NCBI GenBank assembly: GCA_964441535.1 | Contig: CAYTXQ010000007.1 | Coordinates: 1-23,199, forward strand | From: CAYNLX01 sp964441535 | GTDB taxonomy: Bacteria; Bacillota_I; Bacilli_A; RF39; UBA660 | DNA length: 23,199 bases | Direction of reading: 5' to 3' | Part shown: piece by piece, positions 1-7,516 of the stretch | How positions within the stretch are numbered: the stretch's first letter is position 1 | Layout of the letters: each line of letters starts with the position of its first letter | Position numbers and translations under genes: made by a program | The notes under the pieces: generated by a model | Told to the model about the DNA's origin: nothing | The model's database searches: none | The model's input: only the letters and a program-made list of their open reading frames with translations

Positions 1-41
1 TCGGAGACGATGCTTTAACAGTAAAGATTGAATTAGTTTAA
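1..41 (+). CDS. 3' end of an unidentified gene
   Basis: One frame stays open from the left edge and ends in GDDALTVKIELV and a TAA at 39-41, directly at a terminator hairpin. This is consistent with the last codons of a gene whose body lies outside the window. The twelve visible residues are not enough to name a family. The usual Bacillota neighbour upstream of DUF1292 genes is ruvX, but this tail does not look like a RuvX C terminus to me. Confidence 0.5.
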   Translation, partial: GDDALTVKIELV

Positions 42-57
42 CTAATTCTTTTTTTTT
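30..57 (+). terminator. intrinsic terminator
   Basis: A 7-bp stem (GAATTAG / CTAATTC) with a five-base loop is followed by nine T. The stop codon of the upstream gene lies in the loop. Confidence 0.75.
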
Positions 58-61
58 GTTA

Positions 62-90
62 TTGCAACAAATAGAAAAATAGAGTATTAT
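62..90 (+). promoter_or_regulatory. promoter of the DUF1292 gene
   Basis: TTGCAA (62-67) and TATTAT (85-90) are separated by 17 bp, a sigma-A type promoter. An AGGAGG ribosome site follows 12 bp after the -10 and ahead of the ATG at 115. Confidence 0.65.
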
Positions 91-114
91 TAAAATGTAT
101 ATAGGAGGTAAACA

Positions 115-360
115 ATGAAAATAGATAAGGATTTATTAATTACTTTAGAAAATGATGATAAATATGCCATTATAGATAAAATTACATATGAAAATAGAGA
201 ATATTATATATCAGCTAAAGTTAATGAAAAAGAGGAAGTTACTTCGGAGTTAGCAATATTAGAAGAAATAGTAAAAGAAGATGGAGTTTATTTAAATAGA
301 ATAACTGATTCTGATTTAATAATTGTTTTAACAAGAGAATATAAAAAATCTCATAATTAA
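115..360 (+). CDS. DUF1292 family protein (YrzB-like)
   Basis: An 81-residue acidic protein with the pattern of the DUF1292 family: a short beta-rich opening (LITLENDDKYAIIDKITYE), then a YY-containing strand (NREYYISAK) and a second half with an ILEEIVKEDG segment. Family members are about 80-110 residues and usually sit near alaS/ruvX in Bacillota. Their biochemical role is unknown. The start is supported by an AGGAGG site six bases upstream of the ATG. The gene has its own promoter and terminator, so it appears to be transcribed alone. Confidence 0.7.
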   Translation: MKIDKDLLITLENDDKYAIIDKITYENREYYISAKVNEKEEVTSELAILEEIVKEDGVYLNRITDSDLIIVLTREYKKSHN

Positions 361-381
361 CTGGTATACACCAGTTTTTTT
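359..381 (+). terminator. intrinsic terminator after the DUF1292 gene
   Basis: Stem AACTGGT / ACCAGTT (7 bp) with a four-base loop, then a T run. The left arm starts inside the TAA stop codon. Confidence 0.8.
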
Positions 382-391
382 GAAAATAAAA

Positions 392-430
392 AACCTATAA
401 AACTAATTGAAAAAATATTGTTTATAGGTT
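392..430 (+). promoter_or_regulatory. inverted repeat, possible operator of the rubrerythrin promoter
   Basis: A perfect 10-bp inverted repeat, AACCTATAAA (392-401) and TTTATAGGTT (421-430), with a 19-bp spacer. The arms flank the -35 element and the right arm runs up to and shares one base with the -10, so the repeat lies before the transcript start. This suits a repressor site better than an RNA hairpin. It does not match the PerR box I know, so the regulator is unknown. Confidence 0.5.
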
Positions 431-435
431 ATACT
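407..435 (+). promoter_or_regulatory. rubrerythrin promoter
   Basis: TTGAAA (407-412), 17-bp spacer, TATACT (430-435), nested in the inverted repeat at 392-430. Confidence 0.7.
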
Positions 436-457
436 TATATAAGTAAGGAGTGTTATT

Positions 458-997
458 ATGGAATTAAAGGATAGTAAAACAGAAAAAAATTTAATGGAGG
501 CTTTTGCTGGAGAAAGTCAGGCTAGAAATAAATATAGTTATTATGCTTCTAAAGCTAAAAAAGATGGTTATGAACAAGTAGCGGCTATATTTGAAGAGAC
601 TGCTAATAATGAAAAGGAACATGCTAAACTTTGGTTTAAAGCATTACATGGAGGAGATATTCCTAATACTTTAGAAAATCTAAAGGATGCTGCTAGTGGA
701 GAAAATTATGAATGGACTGGAATGTATGCTGATTTTGCTAAAGAAGCTAAAGAAGAAGGTTTTGTTGAAATAGCTGATCTTTTTGAACAAGTAGCAAAAA
801 TAGAAGAACAACATGAAAAAAGATATCTTAAATTAGCAGGTAATATTGAAAATAATATAGTGTTTCATAGAGATGAAGAAGTTATATGGATATGTAGAAA
901 TTGTGGACATGTATATTATGGAAAAGATGCTTTAGATTTGTGTCCAGTATGTAAACATCCACAATCATTCCAGGAATTAAGGGCAGATAATTTTTAA
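458..997 (+). CDS. rbr: rubrerythrin
   Basis: Rubrerythrin is a cytosolic non-haem iron peroxidase that reduces hydrogen peroxide in anaerobes. Residues 1-140 form a ferritin-like four-helix domain with di-iron ligand patterns (AGES near residue 20, EKEH near 53-56, EEQH near 113-116). Residues 141-179 form a rubredoxin-like domain with the Fe(SCys)4 pairs CRNC (C146, C149) and CPVC (C162, C165). The length of 179 residues is normal for the family, and no key ligand seems to be missing. It has its own promoter with an operator-like inverted repeat, which suggests control by oxidative or metal stress. Its presence points to an anaerobic or microaerophilic host (inference). Confidence 0.95.
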   Translation: MELKDSKTEKNLMEAFAGESQARNKYSYYASKAKKDGYEQVAAIFEETANNEKEHAKLWFKALHGGDIPNTLENLKDAASGENYEWTGMYADFAKEAKEEGFVEIADLFEQVAKIEEQHEKRYLKLAGNIENNIVFHRDEEVIWICRNCGHVYYGKDALDLCPVCKHPQSFQELRADNF

Positions 998-1000
998 TAA

Positions 1001-1195
1001 ACGAAGAGAATAATATAGTAGTTAAATAAAAACTTTTTAGAGATTAAATACAAAGCTGAAAGTATTTATAAGAAATTTATTTAATGAAGTTCACTTATTT
1101 GAGTTTATTCGGGTTTTACACGTTAACGTAATAAATAAGAGCTAGAATATTCTAGAATATGGGTGGTACCGCGGATATATTTCGTCTCATGTTTT
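1001..1195 (+). promoter_or_regulatory. T-box leader, phenylalanine specific, for pheS-pheT
   Basis: The T-box core GGGTGGTACCGCGG is at 1161-1174. The antiterminator folds canonically: 1154-1163 pairs with 1186-1195 (10 bp with G-U pairs), UGGUACC (1164-1170) is the bulge that binds the tRNA acceptor end, and GCG (1171-1173) pairs with CGU (1183-1185). Stem I is visible as 1009-1013/1095-1099, 1022-1030/1076-1084 and 1046-1051/1062-1067. The specifier loop holds TTC (1090-1092), a Phe codon, matching the downstream genes. Uncharged tRNA-Phe should turn expression on. No strong GC-rich terminator follows; see the findings for a possible ribosome-site sequestering fold. I could not place its promoter; it may be read through from the rubrerythrin gene. 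Confidence 0.93.
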
Positions 1196-1223
1196 AGAAT
1201 ATTTTTTATTAGGAGGACATAAA

Positions 1224-2228
1224 ATGAAAGAAAATTTAAAAAAATTAGTATCTGATGCTATTAAAGATATAGAATCAGTCATTAAAGAAGCAGATTTACT
1301 TAATGTTAAATCTAAATATTTAGGGAAGAAAAGTGAATTATTTAATTTAATGAGTTCTTTAAAAGATAAAAGTGTTGAAGAAAAAAAAGAATTAGGTAGT
1401 TTATTAAATAATATAAAAATAGATTTAGAAAAAAAGATAGAAGAAAAACTAGATTCTTTAAATATTAAAGAAATATCTTTTGATGAAACTTTGCCTGTAG
1501 ATGAATCTATTGGATCTTTACATCCAGTTACTATTGTGGCTAAAGAAGTGACAGATATTTTATCTAAAATGGGATTTATTATTGTAGGTGGACCAGAAAT
1601 GGAGAAGGAATATTATAATTTTAATGCTTTAAATATTCCTGAAAATCATCCTGCAAGAGATATGACAGATACTTATTGGTTAAGTAATGGTGATCTATTA
1701 AGAACTCACACGTCTCCATGTCAGGTAAGAGCTATAGAAAAATATGGAGCACCACTTAGAATATGTGCTCCTGGAAGAGTATTTAGAAATGAAGATATAG
1801 ATGCTTCACATGAAAACACATTCTTTCAGTTAGAAGGAATGGTTATAGACGAAAATATATCTATAAGTAATTTAATATATGTTATGGAAGGTATGTTAAA
1901 AGAAATATTTCATAAAGATATAAGAGTTAGATTAAGATCTGGTTTTTTCCCGTTTGTAGAACCTGGTTTCGAACTAGATTGTTCTTGTATGATATGTGAT
2001 GGAGATGGATGTACTACTTGCAAAAATTCAGGATGGGTAGAATTATGTCCGTGTGGAATGGTTCATCCTAGTGTATTAGAAATAAGTGGAGTAGATTCTA
2101 ATAAGTATTCTGGATTTGCCTTTGGTATAGGGCTTACAAGACTTGCTATGATGAAATATAAGATTAATGATATAAGATACTTAAATCAGGGAGATTTAAG
2201 AGTTTTAGAAAAGTTTAATGAGGAGTAG
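1224..2228 (+). CDS. pheS: phenylalanine--tRNA ligase alpha subunit
   Basis: This is the catalytic subunit of the alpha2-beta2 enzyme that charges tRNA-Phe in the cytosol. The first ~90 residues form the N-terminal coiled coil. The class II core follows, with motif 2 in GRVFRNEDIDASHENTFFQ and motif 3 in GFAFGIGLTRLAM. Residues 253-279 carry a cysteine cluster (C255, C258, C263, C266) expected to bind zinc, as in many Bacillota PheS. Here GMVHP is preceded by ELCPC, giving two further cysteines (C275, C277) where glycine/alanine residues are more usual. The length of 334 is close to the family norm of about 340. The ATG follows AGGAGG at 1211-1216 and the Phe T-box. The TAG stop is eight bases before pheT, so the two genes form an operon. 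Confidence 0.97.
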   Translation: MKENLKKLVSDAIKDIESVIKEADLLNVKSKYLGKKSELFNLMSSLKDKSVEEKKELGSLLNNIKIDLEKKIEEKLDSLNIKEISFDETLPVDESIGSLHPVTIVAKEVTDILSKMGFIIVGGPEMEKEYYNFNALNIPENHPARDMTDTYWLSNGDLLRTHTSPCQVRAIEKYGAPLRICAPGRVFRNEDIDASHENTFFQLEGMVIDENISISNLIYVMEGMLKEIFHKDIRVRLRSGFFPFVEPGFELDCSCMICDGDGCTTCKNSGWVELCPCGMVHPSVLEISGVDSNKYSGFAFGIGLTRLAMMKYKINDIRYLNQGDLRVLEKFNEE

Positions 2229-2236
2229 GTGATTAT

Positions 2237-4552
2237 ATGAAAATATCTTGTAATATATTAAAAAAATATATAAAAAATTCTAGTGATATAGATTTCTATA
2301 AAATATGGGATACTTTTACTATAAGAACTGCTGAAGTTGAAGGAGTAGAAGTTAAAGGAACAGACGTTAAAGGTGTAGTAGTTGCTGAAATAGTGGAATG
2401 TAATCCTCATCCTAAAAAAGATAAATATCATATATTAAAAGTTAATAATGGCAAAAATATAGTAAATATTTTATGTGGAGCCCCTAATGTAAGAAAAGGT
2501 ATTAAAGTACCATTAGTTAATGTCGGTGGTATGGTATCAGGATTTACTATTGAAGAAAAAGAGATTGCAGGAGTATTATCAGAAGGTATGCTATGTAGTG
2601 AAAGAGAACTTGGAATAAGTAGTGACCATGAAGGAATAATGATATTGCCTGATAATTATGAAGTCGGAAAAGATATAAAAGAATATTTTCCAATAGATGA
2701 CATTATAGTAGAAATAGACAACAAATCTTTAACTAATCGACCTGATTTATGGGGTCATTACGGAATAGCTAGAGAAATAGCAGCTATAACAAAACATAAA
2801 TTACTACCTTTAGATTTATATGATGTTCCTAATAACAAGAGAGATTTAGATATTAAAGTTAAAGATAAAGATTTGTGTCCTAGATATACAAGTTTAAAAA
2901 TAGATAATATTAATGCAAAAGTAACTCCTGTAGATATAAAAATAGCTTTATTTTATACAGGTTTAAGAAGTATTTCTTTACTAGTTGATTTAACAAATTA
3001 TATAATGATTGAATTAGGTCAGCCTATGCATGCTTTTGATTCAAGTAAAGTTAAAAATATAGAAGTAGGATTAGGTGCTAACAATACTACATTTACAACA
3101 TTAGATGGAGTAGAAAGAAAAATAACTAATGGAACTTTAATGATAAAGAAAAATAATGAATATTTTGCTATTGCAGGTATTATGGGTGGATTAGATAGCG
3201 AAGTTACTGAAGAAACAAGTTCTATAATACTTGAAAGTGCTAATTTTGAACCTACAACTATAAGAAAATCTGCTACTAGACTAGGTTTACGTACTGATGC
3301 CAGCGCAAGATATGAGAAGTCTTTGGATCCAAATATGACTATAATAGGATGCAAAAGATTTGTAAAATTACTTAAAGATGTTGATAATAATATTGATTTT
3401 GGTTCTAATATAACAGATGTATATCCAGAAGAATTGAAACCTAATAAAGTAATTCTAAGAAAAGATAAATTAAATAAATATATGGGTATAGAATTAAAAG
3501 ATAATGTAGTTGAAGATATTTTAGAGTCTTTAGATTTTAAAGTAGAAACAACAAAAGATAATTATAAAGTTATAGCACCAACATACAGATCTACTAAAGA
3601 TATATCTATAGATGTTGATATTATAGAAGAGATATCAAGAATATATGGTTATGAAAATTTTGAAAAGTATCCTTTAAAATTAGATTTAAATATAAACAAT
3701 AACAACGAAACTTATGGATTTGAATATGATATAAAAAAATATTTATCTAATAAATTTAATTTAAATGAAGTACATAGTTATCTTTGGTATAAAACATCTT
3801 TCTTAAATAAATTAAATATAAATAAAGATAATGTTTATTTAGAAGGTAAAAAAGAAGATAATATACTAAGAGATGATTTAGCAATCGTATTATTAGAGAT
3901 TACCAAGAATAATTTAAAAAATTATGATAAAGTTAATATATTTGAATTAGGAACTACTATTGAAAATAATGAAAATGTAAGACATTTATGTGTATTATTG
4001 ACAGATAATATAGAAAAAACAGAAGATACTTACATTTTTGGAAAGAAAATAGTATTTGATTTAATTAAATCAAAATTAAATAAAAAAGTATTATTTAATA
4101 TTATTTCTAATTATGATCTATATAGTCATGTTTTAGAATTGGATGTTGAAGGTACAACTATTGGTAATATTAAAACATTTAAAAATAATATAAGTAAGAA
4201 AAATAGTACAGTAGTAATAGATATTAACTTTGATATATTTTCAACTCTAAATAAAAAAATAATAGAGTTTTCAGAACCTAATAAATATCCTACTGTGGAA
4301 TTAGATTATAGTATAATAGTATCTAAAGATATAAAATATAAAGAAATAGAAAAAGTATTAGATAAATTTGATAGTTCTTTAGTAATAAATAGAATTCTTA
4401 AAGGAAAATACGAAAAAAATAATAAGACAACATACACAATAAAATATACTTTAGGAAATTCTGAAAAGACATTTACTCAGGAAGAACTTGATGATTTTAA
4501 AAATAAATTTATCAAACACATAAGAGAAAATGATTTTGAAATAGTTGAGTAA
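2237..4552 (+). CDS. pheT: phenylalanine--tRNA ligase beta subunit
   Basis: The tRNA-recognition and editing subunit that partners PheS. Domains in order: an EMAP-type tRNA-binding OB fold at about 40-150 (NPHPKKDKYHILKV, CGAPN), the B3/B4 editing region at about 200-370 (GIMGG, SARYEKSLDP), B5 at about 395-470, the catalytically inactive class II-like core at about 480-670, and a C-terminal FDX-ACB anticodon-binding domain at about 678-771. The length of 771 is slightly short of the usual ~800, with the core region divergent and rich in Asn and Lys. Its ribosome site (GAGGAG) lies over the end of pheS, which suggests coupled translation. The end of the gene overlaps its own terminator. Confidence 0.96.
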   Translation: MKISCNILKKYIKNSSDIDFYKIWDTFTIRTAEVEGVEVKGTDVKGVVVAEIVECNPHPKKDKYHILKVNNGKNIVNILCGAPNVRKGIKVPLVNVGGMVSGFTIEEKEIAGVLSEGMLCSERELGISSDHEGIMILPDNYEVGKDIKEYFPIDDIIVEIDNKSLTNRPDLWGHYGIAREIAAITKHKLLPLDLYDVPNNKRDLDIKVKDKDLCPRYTSLKIDNINAKVTPVDIKIALFYTGLRSISLLVDLTNYIMIELGQPMHAFDSSKVKNIEVGLGANNTTFTTLDGVERKITNGTLMIKKNNEYFAIAGIMGGLDSEVTEETSSIILESANFEPTTIRKSATRLGLRTDASARYEKSLDPNMTIIGCKRFVKLLKDVDNNIDFGSNITDVYPEELKPNKVILRKDKLNKYMGIELKDNVVEDILESLDFKVETTKDNYKVIAPTYRSTKDISIDVDIIEEISRIYGYENFEKYPLKLDLNINNNNETYGFEYDIKKYLSNKFNLNEVHSYLWYKTSFLNKLNINKDNVYLEGKKEDNILRDDLAIVLLEITKNNLKNYDKVNIFELGTTIENNENVRHLCVLLTDNIEKTEDTYIFGKKIVFDLIKSKLNKKVLFNIISNYDLYSHVLELDVEGTTIGNIKTFKNNISKKNSTVVIDINFDIFSTLNKKIIEFSEPNKYPTVELDYSIIVSKDIKYKEIEKVLDKFDSSLVINRILKGKYEKNNKTTYTIKYTLGNSEKTFTQEELDDFKNKFIKHIRENDFEIVE

Positions 4553-4568
4553 CTATTTCTTTCTTTTT
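4538..4568 (+). terminator. pheST terminator overlapping the pheT stop
   Basis: A 9-bp perfect stem (GAAATAGTT / AACTATTTC) with loop GAGT, followed by a T-rich tail. The last codons and the TAA stop of pheT lie inside the hairpin. Confidence 0.85.
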
Positions 4569-4569
4569 A

Positions 4570-4598
4570 TTGATTAATACTTGTTTTGATAGTAAAAT
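4570..4598 (+). promoter_or_regulatory. promoter of the thioredoxin-like gene cluster
   Basis: TTGATT (4570-4575), 17-bp spacer, TAAAAT (4593-4598). It sits just after the pheT terminator. Confidence 0.55.
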
Positions 4599-4620
4599 AT
4601 AAATAGAAAGAAGGTAGTAT

Positions 4621-5391
4621 ATGAAAAAATATTATCCTATATTAATTGTTTTGATAGCAGTATTATTTATGGCATTAAGTGTAATTTTATCATCAAATTC
4701 TTCACATGGTTTTAAAAAAATTAATTTTAAAGAATTTAAAGAGTTATTAAAAAGTAAAGATTTTGCTTTTATATATATTGGTAATCCTAATTGTTCTCAT
4801 TGTCAACTTATGCAATCTAGCATCGAACAAGTAAAAACAGATTTAAAAATAGAAGTGTATTATTTAAATTCAGCAGATCTAAAAAAAGATAATATTAAAA
4901 CAATTTCAAAATTAGATGAGTCTCTTTCTTCTTTTGGAACTCCAACATTCTTATTTGTTAAAAATAAAGAACTTGTTGGAATTCATATCGGATCTGGAGT
5001 TCAAGATAATGATTTTGTTAATATAGTTAAAATGAAGATGGAAGATATTGATTATGAGAATATTACTATTCAGGAATTTTCAACAAAATTTAATTCAGAA
5101 GACACTAATATTATAGTAGTTGGAAAAGATTCTTTAGAAGAAATAAATTCTTATAAGTCAGTAATAAATAATGTTTCTAAAGAAAATAATATTAAGATTT
5201 TATACATGAATTATGAAAGTTTAACTGAAAGTGATATAACTTCTTTAAAAAAATTAGATTCTTCTTTAGTATCTAATGAAATGCCATATACAATTATTAC
5301 AGAAGGTGGTTTAATAATAAAAAAAGTAAATGGAAATCTTGATAAGAGTAAATTAGAAAAACTATTAAAAAATAATTCAATAATTGATTAA
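4621..5391 (+). CDS. membrane-anchored tandem thioredoxin-like protein
   Basis: A 256-residue protein with an N-terminal membrane segment or uncleaved signal anchor (about residues 7-25) and two thioredoxin-like domains facing outward. The first (about 35-145) has a CSHC redox motif (C58, C61) after a beta strand (FAFIYIGNPN) and a TP motif (P108) where thioredoxins have the cis-proline. The second (about 155-256) repeats the same order of elements: strand NIIVVGKDS, then KKLDSSL matching KLDESL of the first, then a MP cis-proline site. It has no cysteines at the active-site position. It could be a thiol oxidoreductase or disulfide chaperone at the cell surface. The exact substrate is unknown. 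It is the first of three closely spaced genes. Confidence 0.8.
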   Translation: MKKYYPILIVLIAVLFMALSVILSSNSSHGFKKINFKEFKELLKSKDFAFIYIGNPNCSHCQLMQSSIEQVKTDLKIEVYYLNSADLKKDNIKTISKLDESLSSFGTPTFLFVKNKELVGIHIGSGVQDNDFVNIVKMKMEDIDYENITIQEFSTKFNSEDTNIIVVGKDSLEEINSYKSVINNVSKENNIKILYMNYESLTESDITSLKKLDSSLVSNEMPYTIITEGGLIIKKVNGNLDKSKLEKLLKNNSIID

Positions 5392-5402
5392 GGAGAGGTT
5401 TA

Positions 5403-5843
5403 ATGAAAACAGTTTATGATTATGTTAAAGAATTTCAAAAAAAATATGTTTTAACTATATCTTGGTTTAGAGCAAAGGCTCATTCAAAAATAGTTCAAAA
5501 ATATTTAGATGAAGATGAAAAAGTTTTATATGCTTTTATTGCTCAGAAAAATAGTGGTGGTGCATATATATTTCAAACTGCTGTTTTTTGTCTTACTAAC
5601 AAGAGAATTATAATAGGACAGAAAAGATTGGTATGGGGAGCATTCATGTCCACTATTACTCCAGATTTATACAATGATATGCAAATATATCAAGGTTTAA
5701 TTTGGGGAAAAGTTACAATAGATACTGTAAAAGAAGTGATTTGTTTTTCTAAAATAGATAAAAAAGCCTTGGATGAAATAGAAACTAAAGTGTCTTCATT
5801 TATGATGGATGAAAAGAAAAAATATAAAGGAAGAGAAGAATAA
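5403..5843 (+). CDS. bacterial PH-domain protein (YokE-like)
   Basis: A 146-residue cytosolic protein with the pattern of bacterial PH domains: LDEDEKVLYAFIAQ at the start of the domain, the strand pair FCLTNKRIIIGQKR (the typical LTNKRLI signature), then a VTIDTVKEVICF segment and a C-terminal helix. No membrane segment is seen. Bacterial PH domains of this kind are scaffold or interaction modules; the partner is unknown. The gene starts 11 bases after the thioredoxin-like gene with a GGAGAGG ribosome site and is followed after two bases by the next gene, so the three are probably co-transcribed. Confidence 0.75.
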   Translation: MKTVYDYVKEFQKKYVLTISWFRAKAHSKIVQKYLDEDEKVLYAFIAQKNSGGAYIFQTAVFCLTNKRIIIGQKRLVWGAFMSTITPDLYNDMQIYQGLIWGKVTIDTVKEVICFSKIDKKALDEIETKVSSFMMDEKKKYKGREE

Positions 5844-5845
5844 TA

Positions 5846-6952
5846 ATGAAAAAGTATATATATTTTGTTATATTTACTTTAATATTATTTTCTATATATT
5901 TATATGTTTATTTAAGACCTCGTAATTATGAGATAAATTATACTATAAATAACTTTAATATAAAGGAAAGTTATAATACTGATACTAAAAGTTATTATTT
6001 TTTGATTGCTAGAGAAGATTTAAAATACGATTATTCATATTATTCAAGTTATAGTCCTAAAAGAAAATTAATTACCAAAATATTAGTTAACGACAACGAT
6101 GAAGTTAATTGTATATATCCTAAAATTAAAAATAAGGAAACAACTCCTATATGTTATTTAATTGGAAGTTTAACAGATTATAATTTAATAGAGGATAACT
6201 GGTTGGATAAGTATAGAACTAATATTAAAAACACTAAAAATACTTATAAGGATATAAAAATAAATAATTATTTTAATTCTTCGTATGTTGTATGGAATTA
6301 TAGAGGATTTTACTATTTAAAAAATGATAATAATAAAGAAATAAAATTATTTAATAAAGATATTTTTATAGATGAGTTAACTATTTTAGTTGATAATATT
6401 TTATTTGTACCTGATTATAATGAAAAGCATTTTTTTAATAAAGTTTATTTAATAGATATGGAAACAGGAAAATATAAAATATGGGAATTAAATTATGATA
6501 TATCTTTTGATAGTTATATTTTGGGAATTAATAATAAAAAAATATATATTGTAGATAAAAAAAATGTTATTGAATATGAAATATATCCTAAAAGAGAAAG
6601 AATTAATGTTTTAGGAGATATTGATAAAACAGGAAAAATATTTGATGGTAATTGGAAAGATATCAGTTTAGAACGATTAGTAAACAAAAACTATTTCTTT
6701 TCAAAAGATTTAGTATATAATTATGAAGTATTAAATAACAAATTATATAGAACATATAAAGACAGTGAATTAAAAACTGTTATATCAAATATAGAAAATT
6801 CAACTATAGTTTATACTAATAATGAAAATGTATATTATTTAAAAGATGACAAATTATATTCATATAATTCTAAATATGGAGAGAAGTATTTAATGGAATA
6901 CTTTGAATGGAATTTTAATTATCTTAATAAAATATTTGTCTTTAACTTTTAA
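5846..6952 (+). CDS. membrane-anchored protein of unknown function
   Basis: 368 residues. One N-terminal hydrophobic segment (about 4-24) is followed by a long outward-facing region very rich in Tyr, Asn, Lys and Ile. Recurrent short strands such as KLYRTYKDSE, NVYYLKDDKLYSYNSK and KKIYIVDKKN resemble blades of a beta propeller, but I cannot assign a family. The start lies two bases after the PH-domain gene with only a purine-rich ribosome site inside the end of that gene, which points to translational coupling. The function is not known; an extracellular binding or sensor role is possible from the architecture. Confidence 0.65.
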   Translation: MKKYIYFVIFTLILFSIYLYVYLRPRNYEINYTINNFNIKESYNTDTKSYYFLIAREDLKYDYSYYSSYSPKRKLITKILVNDNDEVNCIYPKIKNKETTPICYLIGSLTDYNLIEDNWLDKYRTNIKNTKNTYKDIKINNYFNSSYVVWNYRGFYYLKNDNNKEIKLFNKDIFIDELTILVDNILFVPDYNEKHFFNKVYLIDMETGKYKIWELNYDISFDSYILGINNKKIYIVDKKNVIEYEIYPKRERINVLGDIDKTGKIFDGNWKDISLERLVNKNYFFSKDLVYNYEVLNNKLYRTYKDSELKTVISNIENSTIVYTNNENVYYLKDDKLYSYNSKYGEKYLMEYFEWNFNYLNKIFVFNF

Positions 6953-6995
6953 CCATTTTTTAAAGTAGGCATATCTTATATTAGGGAGTGGTTGT

Positions 6996-7448
6996 ATGTT
7001 TGATAAATATCAAATAAAAAGTGGAGAATCATTATCTAATATAGCAAATAGATTTAATACTGATGTTGAATATTTAATGAGTATAAATAATATTTATGAT
7101 ATAAATGATTTAAGAGCAGGAATGGATATAATAGTACCTAAAGGCAGAGAAAAATACTTTGAAGTTTATACAATAAAAGAAGGAGATACTTTATATAGAA
7201 TTGCTCAAAAATATAATATAAATCCTGAATTATTAGCAAATATGAATGGTTTAGATATGCAAGATTATATATATCCCGATCAGGAAATATTAATACCTAA
7301 ATCAGGTTACAGTTACTATATTACTAAAGAAGGAGATACTTTAGATTTAGTTTCAAATAAATTTAATACAGATGTAACTGGTTTATTAAACAATAATGAA
7401 ATAATATATCTTTTAGATGGACAGTTACTAGTATACAAAAGAGATTAA
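6996..7448 (+). CDS. protein made of three LysM domains
   Basis: 150 residues that consist almost wholly of three LysM modules (about 4-48, 54-103 and 108-149). Each has the G(E/D)(S/T)L...I/V...F/YN opening: GESLSNIANRFNT, GDTLYRIAQKYNI and GDTLDLVSNKFNT. The first two end in an IIVP/ILIP strand. LysM domains bind N-acetylglucosamine polymers such as peptidoglycan. There is no signal peptide, no anchor and no catalytic domain, so either it leaves the cell by an unusual route or it has an internal role. The GGGAG ribosome site is 7 bases before the ATG. It is followed by a terminator. Confidence 0.9.
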   Translation: MFDKYQIKSGESLSNIANRFNTDVEYLMSINNIYDINDLRAGMDIIVPKGREKYFEVYTIKEGDTLYRIAQKYNINPELLANMNGLDMQDYIYPDQEILIPKSGYSYYITKEGDTLDLVSNKFNTDVTGLLNNNEIIYLLDGQLLVYKRD

Positions 7449-7456
7449 GAAAGTTC

Positions 7457-7483
7457 AAGAAAGTTGAATGTCTTTCTTTTTTT
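7457..7483 (+). terminator. terminator after the LysM gene
   Basis: Stem AAGAAAG / CTTTCTT (7 bp), eight-base loop, then T run. The loop holds the -35 element of the next promoter. Confidence 0.75.
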
Positions 7484-7493
7484 ATGATATAAT
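7464..7493 (+). promoter_or_regulatory. promoter with extended -10
   Basis: TGATATAAT (7485-7493) is a perfect -10 with the TG extension. TTGAAT (7464-7469) lies 18 bp upstream as a -35 inside the preceding terminator. Confidence 0.7.
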
Positions 7494-7516
7494 ATTTATA
7501 CTAGGAGTTGGTAAAT

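Noticed and set aside
1142..1155. CTAGAATATTCTAG palindrome as a separate operator
   Set aside because: It lies inside the T-box leader, and its right half is part of the antiterminator, so it is better explained as an RNA element.
3019..3354. Minus-strand frame within pheT, and similar frames at 10087-10287, 12356-12556, 13040-13264 and 14779-14967
   Set aside because: All lie opposite well-supported genes and show no family motif or ribosome site.
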